The notes below the pieces were generated by a model. The model made no database searches, was not told where the DNA came from, and saw nothing but the letters and a program-made list of their open reading frames with translations. Below, in pieces: positions 44,046 through 54,876 of a stretch of 64,000 nucleotides of DNA (position 1 is its first letter; every line of letters starts with the position of its first letter). Origin of the DNA: Hofstenia miamia. Its lineage: Eukaryota > Xenacoelomorpha > Acoela. The stretch is from the NCBI GenBank assembly GCA_004352715.1, contig SCFE01000069.1:290701-354700 (forward strand). Reading direction: 5' to 3'. The translations under genes were made by a program, and so were the position numbers.

Positions 44046-44499
44046 TATTGACATTTGATTTACTTTTAATTCTTGCAAGTAAAATATTATTCATTATTAT
44101 GCTTCTTAGATCTCACAAATACATAAAATTCATTGTAAAGTGGTTTTTTGCAATTTTCTGCTTGCAAAAATTGTAATATATATGTGCAGAATAACATTTC
44201 ATTATCCCTGACCTTGAAATTAATGTCTCTATGAGTCCTTAAATTTGGGAAAAAAAATTTTTAATAATTAAAAAAATAGTGTTTGAAACTTGCGATTTCT
44301 TCTGAAATTGAAAATGAAATAAAATTGGGCATTTTTGTATGCTTGTTATTGTTTATGATAAAAAAATTATTTCTATTTGCACTTACCTAATTAAAACCAA
44401 TGTGAATGCTAAGGTTGCTAGCATTTCCTTCAACCCTTTTTGTGAGGTGTTGCTATTTAAAACATTGCTTCGATTCCAAAATCTTGATTTTGCCATCAC

Positions 44500-44572
44500 T
44501 GGGCCACTGGTGGTCCACAATTTAGCAACTGATGGACCACCAATTAGCCACTGGTGGACCACCAACTAGCAT
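44500..44572. repeat. CCACTGGTGG repeat outside the inverted arms
   Basis: GGCCACTGGTGGTCCACAAT, ATGGACCACCAATTAGCCAC and TGGTGGACCACCAACTAGC occur in series just outside the right arm and directly abut the extra-ORF remnant at 44575. Confidence 0.65.
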
Positions 44573-44574
44573 TC

Positions 44575-45690
44575 ACACAGACAGAATTAGAACAATTGCT
44601 AAAACAATATAACCATCTAGCAGTGGACGCCAAGTGCATCACATCAAGGATGGAACTAACAGACAGCATAATGATGAAATTAAGAAAGAAAGGACTAACA
44701 GAAATGCTCTGGGAGAAAATTCAAGAAAGCAAGATGAACTACCCAACCACAATAGGGATGGCAATGGCACCAACAACAAGCGAATCATTTGAAAAGATTG
44801 AGAAAGAGATTGTAATGAAAATACTAAAGTGTACACCACCCAAAGTAATTTCAATGCCTAGATGGAGAATGCCAAAAGAAAAGAAAGTAGTGAAATCGTA
44901 CTTTCACAAGTATAAATCATATGCAAACCCAGAGGAAAAAGTGAAAAACATCATGATGAGAGAAGATTATAAAAATTCAAAAGAAATAATGCTAAAAATG
45001 ACAATAGAGAATGAATATACATTGAGGGAATGATAACTCTATACGACCTATATGTTGAGGGGCAACAGATAAACCTACAGATACAAAAGTTAAAGCAAGA
45101 AATAGAAAATCGGATAAAAGCTATCATCTTATTCTCGGGAGTAAATGACATCGTATCTCTCGACATGTGGAACAGAAATAACAAATACTATGACATGCCA
45201 AAAAGGGTGGAGATAGTAACTATGCTGAGGTTGAACAAGAATGATCCAAATGAAATCACAGAAGAGGTGGTGAGACAAAACATAAGTTTCTTCTACAAAG
45301 ACGTGTCAAACACATAAAGTCTGATGAAAGTATTTCAATATTTGTACCCAAACTCAAGAATACCGGACATATGGCACATATGACCAGAGCAGACGTGCAA
45401 ATGACTTTGATGATAGGTCTGAAAGGACTGCATCTCTACAAGAAATTCTACAGCATATTCTCAGAAAACATTAACGATCTGTGACAAATAACAATGCTAT
45501 CAGAGGACATAAGAGAAACGGAAATTGTAAGATATGCTGACGTAGTAACAACCGAAAAAGAAGCGGTCCTAAAGATCACAAAACAACCCGAATTTGCAGA
45601 GGTCAGCTGGGATGAACAAAAACCGAAATGATTATTAAAAGAGCAGATGCACTAGTGCACGGGGAAAGAGCTGTACTAAAATTAATGCAA
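44575..45690 (+). pseudogene. Extra-ORF remnant of a gypsy-type element, copy 3
   Basis: The function is unknown. The frame 44554-45033 reads EQLLKQYNHLAVDAKCITSR and LRKKGLTEMLWEKIQESKMN, then YPTTIGMAM and LKCTPPKVISMPRWRMPKEK. These align piece by piece with 34585-34900. The next frame (45030-45317) has AIILFSGVNDIVSLDMW and KYYDMPKRVEIVTML, then ITEEVVRQNISFFYKDV, matching 35140-35330. Broken frames then give MTRADVQMTLMIGLK and LYKKFYSIFSENINDL. The 5' side is cut at the CCACTGGTGG repeat. The 3' side runs into GCTGAGGAGAGCA and an LTR start at 45704. Conservation of wording across three diverged copies suggests the protein was under selection in active elements. Confidence 0.6.
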
Positions 45691-45703
45691 GCTGAGGAGA
45701 GCA

Positions 45704-46790
45704 TGTAGCATAATCCATCACAAATGCTTCTAAAGAAACTAAGATAGAAAAAGATTGCCACAATTAAATTTAGCAACTAATGTGATGATTTTATCTAACC
45801 AAGATGTAATAATCAAATGTAATTAATGTACAAGCAAGTACTTGTTGATAAATTAAAAAAATCTGAGGATGAAATCGCTCCTCATTAATTTTAGCTAAAC
45901 CATGCAGACGAGTCTATGTGAATTTGAATTTTAAATCGATAGGTACTTGGTTTTAAATAGAGTATAAATCCGAGAAACAGAGTGTAAAGTAAATTCTTCT
46001 GAGTTATTTGACTTTACTACTTTTTTGTGGTTTGATTATTTAATTTGAATGTCTAACACTGCTGAGCAGTGGTCAGGATTCCACAATGGGAGCAATTCAA
46101 GGTTCTACGCCCCTGACCATGAAATGCATTGAGGTTAGGTATATGATTAAGGTTTTTCTATAGTCTGCTTAACTAGCTATCTTTCGTTTTTCAAACATGT
46201 ATATCATAATAAATTCGGAAATGGCTAGTTAGCCAAATGTAGGATATATCTTAATGTTTTAGATCCAAATTGTTGACAATAATGTGACCGATAATGCGAC
46301 AATATTTATCTATTTAGCATTAAATGTAAGTTAGGAAGCTGCTAGTTATTTAGTTCATTATATAGCATGATATTGCTGATAGTAGTTTTTTGGTAATGGT
46401 GATCTGTATCTTTGATTATTCTGTGTAATAAGCAGCTAGTGAAATGTCATGTTGCATAACACAATCAATAGTTTATTCGATTATTTAATTTGTACAACAA
46501 TGCAGAACCACAAGAGAGTTAGTCGAATTGTGTCATGTCTATGATCCACACCACTGTATGCTAGGGTACACATAATAAATATTCTCTAAGCCTAGTGCTG
46601 ATGAAACTTCATGATGGATGTTGTATTGGATTACTTGTTGATATGGAGAACTATGCTGGGCAGCTGCCTACCGAAAGAAATCACTTCATGGAAACTTCAC
46701 CTCAATAGTGGATGTTATTTAACCAAGCAATTTAAGTTATTGGAATGCAACAAATCCCTGTAGTGATTAGATTAGTTAGATCCCTTCCCA
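45704..46790 (+). mobile_element. Gypsy-type LTR following extra-ORF copy 3
   Basis: It starts TGTAGCATAATCC. Features shared with the solo LTR at 47699 are GCAGACGAGTC...TTTGAATTTTAAATCG, TAGGTACTTGG, AATAAATTC-like sequence, GTTTGATTATTTAATTTGAA, a GTGGTCAGGATTCCACAATG block and GGGTACACATAAT. AGTATAAATCC near 45960 may be its TATA region. The 3' end is not sharply defined and no second internal region follows, so this is a 3' or solo LTR. Confidence 0.6.
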
Positions 46791-46854
46791 CCTAAAGGAT
46801 TAAAAATTAAATTAAAAGATTTAATTTATTCGTAATGGACTTGGTTGGAGATTC

Positions 46855-46965
46855 TTCAATGTGATCCACTGGTGCATGGGCGGCTAAATCCCACCAAGTG
46901 GCCCACCATTTTTGCAACTGCCCAACCACTGGTGGTCCATCAGTGGTTGGCTACATGGGATGTTA
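46855..46965. repeat. CCACTGGTGG repeat, fourth locus
   Basis: The series GATCCACTGGTGCATGG, CCCACCAAGTGGCCCACCA, CCAACCACTGGTGGTCCATC, ending GGCTACATGGGATGTT. The same end phrase occurs at 14356 and, inverted, at 43905. Confidence 0.65.
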
Positions 46966-47339
46966 TTAAATAATGTTAATATTAAGTAGAAGTCTTTGCA
47001 TTGTAATTCAAAGCAACAAAATAATAAAAACAAAATCTAAAAATTTTTTTTGCAGAATATTGGGGAGGCCACGATCCCCCGTCAAGGTGATCCCTGCTTT
47101 GTAAGTTTTTAGCAAATATATTACTTTTACTCTTACATTAAGTTCCTTGATGAGCAGTATAAAAGATGGACTCATGCTAACCAGAGAGAGACAAGTCATG
47201 CATCAACACTACCAGTGCAGATTAAATATCATTGGAAAATAGTCAAACTCGGGCCGTAACAGATTCTACACTCATATGGTTAAGGAAACTGTGAACACAG
47301 GGAAAATCACACATTGTAAATATATTTGATGGGCATGTA

Positions 47340-47694
47340 CACCAGCAATTGAATGAATTGTTTCCTGAAGGTGGTGCAAAGTTTCAACAAGACAATGCCT
47401 ATTCCTAAATTGAACAATTAAAAGGGAAGCATTCACTTGATTCCATTGCTGCCAGATTCTCTTGGCTTAAGCCCTATAGAGAAACTATGGAGAATCATAA
47501 ATCATCGCCTAAAAATCAGACAGGTCTCTTATTTTAAGTAGAAACAATACCAAGATTTTTGGTAATTTGTTGGCATGATGCTAATGTAGTAAGCAAGCAA
47601 GATATTGGTGTATTCCATGCCTCAAAGTATTGAGGCAGTGAAAAAGAATAATTATTGGCAGTCCAAATATTTAATGCAAAATGGTGATCATGTG
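47340..47694 (+). pseudogene. Tc1-type transposase 3' remnant
   Basis: Broken frames read NELFPEGGAKFQQDNA (second catalytic aspartate block) and LSPIEKLWRIINHRLKIRQ (the equivalent of NPIENLW with the third acidic residue). Frameshifts lie between them. A terminal repeat was not identified. The adjacent LTR is flanked by its own target duplication, so it inserted next to or into this remnant. Confidence 0.55.
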
Positions 47695-47698
47695 CTAG

Positions 47699-48848
47699 TG
47701 TAGCATCATCCAAAAAGGCAACTAAAGCTGAATAACGTCGAATGATTATTAATTGAAATTAATTGTAAAAATTTAGTTAATGAACTTTAGTTATTTTTGT
47801 AAAATGCAACTAAGATTTAATATTGGTCAAAATAAGAAACTTGTTAGCCGATCAAGAGATAATTGACAAATTAAATTGAGCAAACTAACGCTTATGTATG
47901 AACAGCCATATTGGCAGACGAATCATTTGAATTTTAAAATCGGCAGGTACTTTTTGTAGAAATTTTATAAATAGCTTTGATTCAACCATAATTTTGATGA
48001 ACAATAAATTCTTCGGAGTTTATTTATTTTTCATTTCTACTTTATCTGGTTTGATTATTTAATTAAATGTGCAGCTAGGCAAGTTGTGTCGAGTAGTGGC
48101 TGGAATCCATCACGGGATCGATTCTAGGGTCTTTGTGCCAGTCACGAAAGTGCACCTATGTTACGGTTAGGAGTTTTTCGATTCTTGCCTAGTCTGACTA
48201 TCGATCAATACATGTATGAAATAATCAATGCCTGAAACGACTGGATAGTCGACACTTAGGGATATTTATATATTCTTAAATGTAGGAGACTCGACTATAA
48301 TTGACTTAATAAATGACCTCACATGTAATACTATTAAATGTAGGTATAAGAAACTGCAATCTTGTTATGTGAATAATTAAGCCGATAGTTTTGCGGTAAT
48401 GGCTATTTTAGATATTTTATTACATGCAGTTAGTGTCAATGCCCGGTTGCTTTATTAAATAAAAACAACAAACACTTTACAACTCTGAGTTTAAGTCAGT
48501 TACAACTTTACTTGAGTGCACACACCGAGCTAACGTAAGGTACACATAATTAATTCCAGTTGAGCTGAGGTGGTGTTGTGGACTCAACCATCGTTGCAGA
48601 AGAGGAGGAGCTGTGTTGTGGAGATCGGCTTCGGGCAGTGGCCCACAGAAGAATTGAAGAGGAAACATCTGACCACGTCGTCACCTAAACAGTGATAGTT
48701 AATACTCGATTACTTAATTAACATAGCTAGTTAATAAGAGAGAAAAGTCTGATGGTTCAACAAATGGGTAACACCTCACCCGCAGTTTACCAGTCATTCC
48801 CTAACAGTAATTAGACACGGCGTAACAAGCTAGGTGGAGGATGTTACA
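47699..48848 (+). mobile_element. Solo LTR of a gypsy-type element, 1150 bp, 4-bp target duplication
   Basis: It begins TGTAGCATCATCC and ends GGAGGATGTTACA, flanked by CTAG at 47695-47698 and 48849-48852. No coding region is attached. ATTTTATAAATAG near 47970 may be the TATA box, with AATAAA downstream near 48003. The minus-strand LTR at 32690-33820 is of the same subfamily and also has a 4-bp duplication. Confidence 0.85.
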
Positions 48849-48852
48849 CTAG

Positions 48853-50116
48853 TAAATTGATTAAAGTTTCCAATTTTACATATTTATATATATTTGGAAA
48901 AAGTACATTATATATACATGTATATATTTGTTAGTGCTATTCCCAAAATAAGTTTTTAGTCAATTTGCAAAGACTTTGGATCAAACGTGGAGAAATTATT
49001 AAATATGCTTAAAGAATGTGTAGCAAAATACTAAACGAAAAAACGTCATGCCATTTTTTAAACAAGAAAGAGTGCCAGTTTCTAAATATAATTTTGTGAA
49101 ATCGCAGGAAATGTACTATTTATTTAAAGTGTATTAGTACTTTTATGCTGACTGCTATATCTTCCATAATCTTAATAGTCCATTGAGCTGTTTGATTTTA
49201 TTTAGAAACAACAATGTTCCAACTTCTTTCTAATTGCAAGGTCTTGCTGCCAAATTTATGCGTTAGGTATCCAATTAATATACATATATTATCAGCACAA
49301 TCCTGCAAAGTGAAGCCACAAGAGCTGGTATATTTCTAATTATAATGTTTAGAGATATAAATATATAAGCATATTAGTAAATTTGCTTCTCTATAAAAGT
49401 AACAAAAATGACTCAAATCCTAGCAAAATATAACTGTGGTCTTTGTCAATTCAATTAATTATTATGCATTAGTGCAAATAACTTAGTGCAAATTAATCAA
49501 GCATTTAATGGTGGTGATTATATAAAAATAACTATTCTACCTACACTTTTGCAAAAATGTATTTTATACATCAAAACATATATTGAAAAACTATCTTCTA
49601 CATGCAAATTATGTAATATTCAAACTCTCATTTTTGCATAATAATAGATGATGCACTCTTTGATGAATATTAATTTGATTGAAATAATTCCGACTTCAAT
49701 GCAAAGTTATATATGTTTATTGAATTTTCCAATAGGTTTTGTCTACTCTTACTTATAAAAGGAAATAAGTTGCTGCGTGGAAAATTATTTGTTACATGGT
49801 GATGCATTTGCAGATTTAATAAGATAATGCTCATAGTATTATTAGATCTCTTGCAGTAGATATTTTGCATAGCATTTTAAATTTTATCCTGATGTAATTT
49901 TTACAAATTGAGATATTAAAATGTGTACATTACTATGAAATCATTTCCATCCTCTTTTAGTCTAAATTTAGTAGAAAATTAAAATTTCTTATATAAGATA
50001 ATAATGTTGAACTTATGCTTCAAATTATTAGAATAATAACTAACCAAGTTATTTGAAATAGCAATCCCATGTTTATAATTTGATATTTTAAATTTTATTA
50101 GTACCTTGAAATTTAG
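48853..50116. other. AT-rich non-coding sequence upstream of an Ig-like exon
   Basis: No gene or element was recognised. If the Ig-like gene is active, this would be intron or 5' flank. Confidence 0.45.
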
Positions 50117-50446
50117 TACCCATTAGAGCACCTGATGGCTTATCACTAATCCATGATGGAAGAAATTTATCTGAATTTGAAGAAAACTTTGTTTACCCTA
50201 AAGAATTTCTTGATGGTTCCTTCATTATAAATCGAACAATGAGGCCAGGTGTATTTCCTAAATTAAATGATTCTCCCAACATTACATATGATTGGAAAAT
50301 AAATAATGTTGTGCAGAATGAAACGTCTTACAAATTGATCATTTCAAAATTATCAGGAAAATACCAGTGTACTGCAACATACACAAGTTATGTCTCACAA
50401 TACAGTTGGAATATTACTAGTAAAGAATTTAACATTTCCGTGATAT
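50117..50446 (+). CDS. Ig-like ectodomain exon, plus strand
   Basis: A 330-bp exon flanked by AAATTTAG| and |GTAAGTAA splice signals, phase 1 at both ends (TA|CCC... and ...ATA|T|GT), as is usual for exons that each encode one Ig domain. The predicted domain begins PIRAPDGLSLIHDGRNL. It has the C-strand tryptophan in ITYDWKINN and the F-strand cysteine in KYQCTATYT, and ends SWNITSKEFNISVI. The expected B-strand cysteine is not evident, so the canonical disulfide may be absent. At least five N-glycosylation sequons (for example NRT, NIT, NET) indicate an extracellular protein. Together with the two minus-strand Ig-like exons it suggests a local cluster of Ig-superfamily genes. Neighbouring exons were not found; a mariner remnant and microsatellites follow. 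Confidence 0.65.
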
Positions 50447-50512
50447 GTAAGTAAAGTGTTTTATTTGAAAATTTGAATATTTAGATAACGATAATTACAT
50501 TCACTTCTATTG

Positions 50513-50525
50513 ATATATATGTATA

Positions 50526-50580
<55 letters not shown>

Positions 50581-50630
50581 GTATATATATGTATATAGAT
50601 AGATAGATAAATAGATAGATAGATAGAGAG
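50513..50630. repeat. Compound TA / GTATATAT / GATA microsatellite
   Basis: TA runs with GTATATAT interruptions, followed by seven GATA-type units (50593-50625). Confidence 0.95.
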
Positions 50631-50774
50631 ATTTAAAGAGATATATGTTTTATTTGACTACAACAAGGCATGGCAGTAGTAATTTACAAATTTGAAAAAT
50701 TCAGAAGTACATTATTGAGTTTTAATGCATAGCATAAAAAAGATTTCTATGTAAACAAAGACAGAAACGAAAAA

Positions 50775-51237
50775 TGCAGTCTGTTATTTTTCAGCATGAC
50801 GGTGCGCCATCACACTACTCCAAACAAGCCAGGGGTTTCATCAGCACTCAGTAGCCAGCTGAGCGTGTTATTGACAGAGGTTTTGAACATGAATGGCCTT
50901 CTAGATCACCTGACCTGAGTCCACTTGACTTTTATTTGTGTTATACTCTAAAGTCACAGGTATATCATACACACATTCCAACCAACCTAGATGCTTTAAA
51001 AATGAGGATCATACAAGAAGTTGATTCACTTAACATTGATGAATTACATCGAGCTGTCCAGAATATGATACCAAGATTTGAACTTACTATTGAGCAGAAT
51101 GGAGGACTATTTGAAGATTTGTTTTAGTATATCTCTAATTCCCCTTTTTAAAGTTTGTTTATTTACATATATTATTGTTTTGCTTCATATAAATAAATTT
51201 ATTGTAATATGGAAAGTCAAGCTACTTTTGACACACC

Positions 51238-51241
<4 letters not shown>
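50775..51241 (+). pseudogene. Mariner-type transposase, 3' half
   Basis: The frame reads VIFQHDGAPSHYSKQARGFI (second catalytic aspartate present), then a stop. WPSRSPDLSPLDFYLCYTLK (third aspartate) and an open C-terminus to 51127 follow. The element ends with CTTTTGACACACCCTGTA at 51241, a mariner-type terminus at a TA target inside a TA microsatellite. The 5' half with the DNA-binding domain and the first aspartate is missing. Confidence 0.75.
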
Positions 51242-51299
<58 letters not shown>

Positions 51300-51320
51300 T
51301 GAGAGAGAGAAAGAGAGAGT
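51239..51320. repeat. (TA)n followed by (GA)n microsatellite
   Basis: About 18 TA units and then about 20 GA units with few interruptions. Confidence 0.95.
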
Positions 51321-52644
51321 ATTTAAAATATGCCGGTCTGTAAAAATATATAAATATATATGAATATCATCAGCAATGGAAATTCTTTAGTAATTATATA
51401 TTATATTTTATAAAGAACTGCACAATGTACAAATTAAATGGTTATTGCAAATATTCAATTATGCAATTTCATGAAATAAGCAACTAGTGAAATTTCGTAA
51501 AATAACAAACAATTAAAAAATTCAAAATGATTTTATCACGATCATAGTAAGCTTATTTTATTCAAATAAAAATGGAGTGTTGAATTTTCTATCCTTAACC
51601 GTAATTTTATTAATGCTTAAAATATACTAGTTGCAATATTATAAACTATAGTTTTCCGTAACATAGTTTGATTTCATATTTATCATCCTATACACTGGCG
51701 ACATATACAACCTAACATCTTAGGTAAACTACTTGTATCACCAAATAAATCAATTCATTTCCGCAATCAGAGTTCTTCTATATCATTTTTGACTAAGGTT
51801 TAATAAATATTATGACTTGTCTTTGCCACTGAGCAGAACTGTAAGCTGCCCAACATTCTTTACCCACAGCTCCCCCTCCCCCACTCAGCATAAGTCCAAC
51901 CCAAATCGGTCTACACAGTTTAGCATGGACTTTGCAATTTCGGGCCAGTTTGCTTATTGCATTTTCTCTTCTCACATTCTAACTGTTATCATCTCAGCCA
52001 TAAGATGGTTTACGAGGATTGTTCTGTAATTTTTATGAAAATTCTTACAAACGGGCATTTTGCGCACTTCTACCAATTTCTAGTTTAAAGAAGTATTGCT
52101 TTAAGGAATTTTTATTATATTCTAATTTAATTCGTGTTTGAGCATAAATTAAAAGTATTTAAAATTCATAATCATGAACATTGCACTACAAAGAAATAAA
52201 TACACCTCAACCTGAATAGGTACTTTGATAAATTTGATTTCTTGAAAAATATGTAAATAGCTCGTTTTAGCGAGAGATATTTATTACTATATTTTGCGCA
52301 CTAATCAGTCATATAATTGTAACTGAAATATTAATAGATATTTCTTAAAAAAATCTCTTAGTTTTCCAGCTTGCCAACAAAATATTTCAATGTTTCACAC
52401 TACGAGCATTGATCCGTATACTTTTACACAATATACATAGTCTAAAATACTGATTCATTTTTTAAACCAAGATACAGTGATATCGGTAATTTTCGTTATT
52501 TTCAAAATATTGCAGTATTGGTTTTGGTATCGGTATGCTGCCTGCCAGTTTTATCATAAGTTTGTTTCCAGGACTTTTCCAAGCATTGAAACCTTTAAAA
52601 TAGTCAAATAATACTGCAAGAAACACTGAAATATAAAGAATATA
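51321..52644. other. AT-rich stretch without a recognised gene
   Basis: Only short frames occur, none with a recognisable domain. No element termini were found. Confidence 0.45.
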
Positions 52645-53915
52645 TTCCAAAAGTAACCGAACCGCAAACTTAAATAAAAACTGTACATCAAAAACAACAA
52701 ATTTAATAGGCATACTTAGTACTTACAAAGGTTTAAATGTCAATTTATAACACATGTCATTTCTTTTTTTATGTAATTTGACGTTATCCTCGTTACTATT
52801 AATGTGCGCTTTGGGACCCTCTTCTTGAAAATGCAGCGAAGGACTTTAGATTTAAATGAACGTGTCTTTATTATTAAGAATTACTATGCATGGACTAGCT
52901 ACAAGTATGTTGAAGAAAGATTGGAAGCAAATTTAAGAACACCTGTACCGAGTAAGTCGATAATGTTCAATCTTGTATCCAAATTTGAAGTAACTGGAAG
53001 TGTGTTAAATGTTCCTAAAGAAGGTCGTCCGAGAACAGCCTGTTCACCTGAAAACAAGGATATAGTGGCAGCTAGCTGCATTTCTTCATTCTCCTAGAAA
53101 ATCTATTTGCCCGACATCGAAGGAGCTGAACATTTCTCAAACCATACAGACCTCATCTTCTTCATGCCCTAAATGAGGATGACACGAATAAGTGATTAGA
53201 ATTTTGTACAATTTTGTGAAGAATCACTAGATTTTCCAGATTGAATTTTATGGAGTGATGAAGCGTGCTTCAAACTGAATGGGCATGCTAACAGATACAA
53301 TTGTGTTTATTGGGAGAATGAGAACTCCCATCATATAATTCAAATGGAAGTCAATGTTCCTGGAGTGACAGTCTAGGCTGGAATCAGCAGCACTGGTCTA
53401 GTTGGCCTATTCCTCTTTGAAGGAACTGTTAATGGTGAACGTTATCTTGATGTGCTAAAGACAAAAGTATTTCCTATTGTTAATGAGTTCCCCCATTTGG
53501 GTGATCTTCATTTTCAACAAGTTGGAGCATCTGCGCACTACACCAAAGATTTTCGAAAATGGCTTGATGAAACATTTCTGGGACGCTGGATTGGTCGCCG
53601 AGGTCTTCTAGATCCCCGTATCTGACCCCGCCTGATTTGTTTCTATGGGGATTTCTAAAGAACGCGGTTTATGCTAAAGAGCCCAGGACAATTGATCAAC
53701 TAAAACAAAGTATTCAGCACAAATAGAACCAAATTTTAGAGGAAACTTGCCAAAAAGTATGTCGCAGTGTTGTCAAAAGATATAGGGATTGCATTGAAGT
53801 TCAATGTAAACATATTGAACATTTGTAAATACTAAATATACCTATTAAATTTGTTGTTTTTGGTGTACAATTTTTGTTTAAGTTTGCGGTTCGCTTACTT
53901 TTGGAACACCCTGTA
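52645..53915 (+). mobile_element. Mariner-type transposon, about 1.27 kb, with long terminal inverted repeats
   Basis: The left end TTCCAAAAGTAACCGAACCG (52645 onward) and the right end ending CGGTTCGCTTACTTTTGGAA then CACCCTGTA (53915) are inverted repeats of about 66 bp that also include CAAACTTAAA and AACAACAAATTTAATAGG. The outermost CACCCTGTA is preserved only on the right. The transposase starts MQRRTLDLNERVFIIKNYYA (about 52831) with a helix-turn-helix and EGRPRTA. After frameshifts it continues with [17 protein letters not shown] (first aspartate), VTVWAGISSTGLVG and FQQVGASAHY, where the second catalytic aspartate is valine. The third block is also damaged (SPYLTPPDLFLWG). The element is dead but its ends are recognisable. 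Confidence 0.85.
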
Positions 53916-54876
53916 CACATTATGATGAACATAGTTTTTTTCTAATATTACTTTCATTCCACTGTTTGAAGTTCCATCATTTATATTATTTAAGTTTATA
54001 AAGAGCTGGAAGTCTTTTATTTGAATGGCAAGTAAATAAATTTTGTAGAATAAAATACAAAAAATTGTAAATCAATTCATCAAAATGTTTAAGTAGTTTA
54101 TGTATTTATCACAACGCTAAATTTTTGACATAAATAACTAGTTATTAAAGATAATTCTCAGTTCCCATAATTTAATACATTCTTCCTCATAACCGTCTTT
54201 ATGCTTCTAATAACGTGTACAACCCACTGGAAAATATGCTAGCGCAATGCTAGCAATATTCTAGCTACATAGTGTACAAAAAAATTTTTCTTTAAGGTTT
54301 AACTAGTAATTATAGTTACTATTTTATATTTATTTATACATTATCACAGATTTTCTTCTATAAATATATTATAAAACACTGGAGATTTGCTAGCAGAAGC
54401 TAACTACATGTTACCTTTTGTTAAGAGAAAATGCTAGCGCATCGCTAGCTAAAACATAATTAGTAAAGGAATATTATGAGAAATGACTATGGCAAAATAA
54501 ACTACTTTAGATATGATGGAAGCAAGCATTCAATGACCTATAAATTTACAATCCATATTATGGTTTAACATAAACATTTTTACACTTATCATTATTTGTA
54601 TTCTTGAATATTGAAATTAGCATAAGAATAATATATGCAAAAGTGCAGCACTAGCTTAGAGTTGTTTGAAACCTACTGAGACTCCCTTTAACTTTCTGCT
54701 TTATCACAATTCCCTGAAAAAATACTTTACAATCTATTCAAATTTGGAATATCTAATTTAAATTTTTTATTGCAAAAGTGATTACCACATTGTTAAAGAA
54801 TATATACAAGGACATTTTAGCTAGTACAAATTTACATAGTACATATGAAATCGCATAATTCTAATATATGGTAGAC
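53916..54876. other. AT-rich stretch with two GCTAGC hairpins
   Basis: No gene is seen. GCTAGC-GCAAT-GCTAGC at 54238-54254 and GCTAGC-GCATC-GCTAGC at 54433-54449 form short potential hairpins, about 180 bp apart, each preceded by GAAAA. Confidence 0.5.

Larger units (their letters stand above)
36144..44328. repeat. Right arm of the large inverted duplication
   Basis: This is the reverse complement of 13794-19752, interrupted by 2.43 kb (39592-42020) that the left arm lacks. The inner edge cuts an LTR. Small differences include the single copy of the 41-bp repeat near 39050, and about 35 extra bases near 43750-43790 beside TTTTTTTGAGGGGGCC. The outer edge extends at least to 44328, where the left arm meets a gap. 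Confidence 0.9.

Noticed and set aside
13794-44328. Interpretation of the inverted arms as terminal repeats of one giant transposon (for example Maverick/Polinton)
   Set aside because: No protein-primed polymerase, capsid or Maverick-type integrase genes are seen in the spacer, no target duplication could be found, and the arms consist of unrelated nested elements.
44339-44569. Open frames on both strands over the CCACTGGTGG repeat
   Set aside because: They follow the palindromic repeat on either strand and have no recognisable domain.
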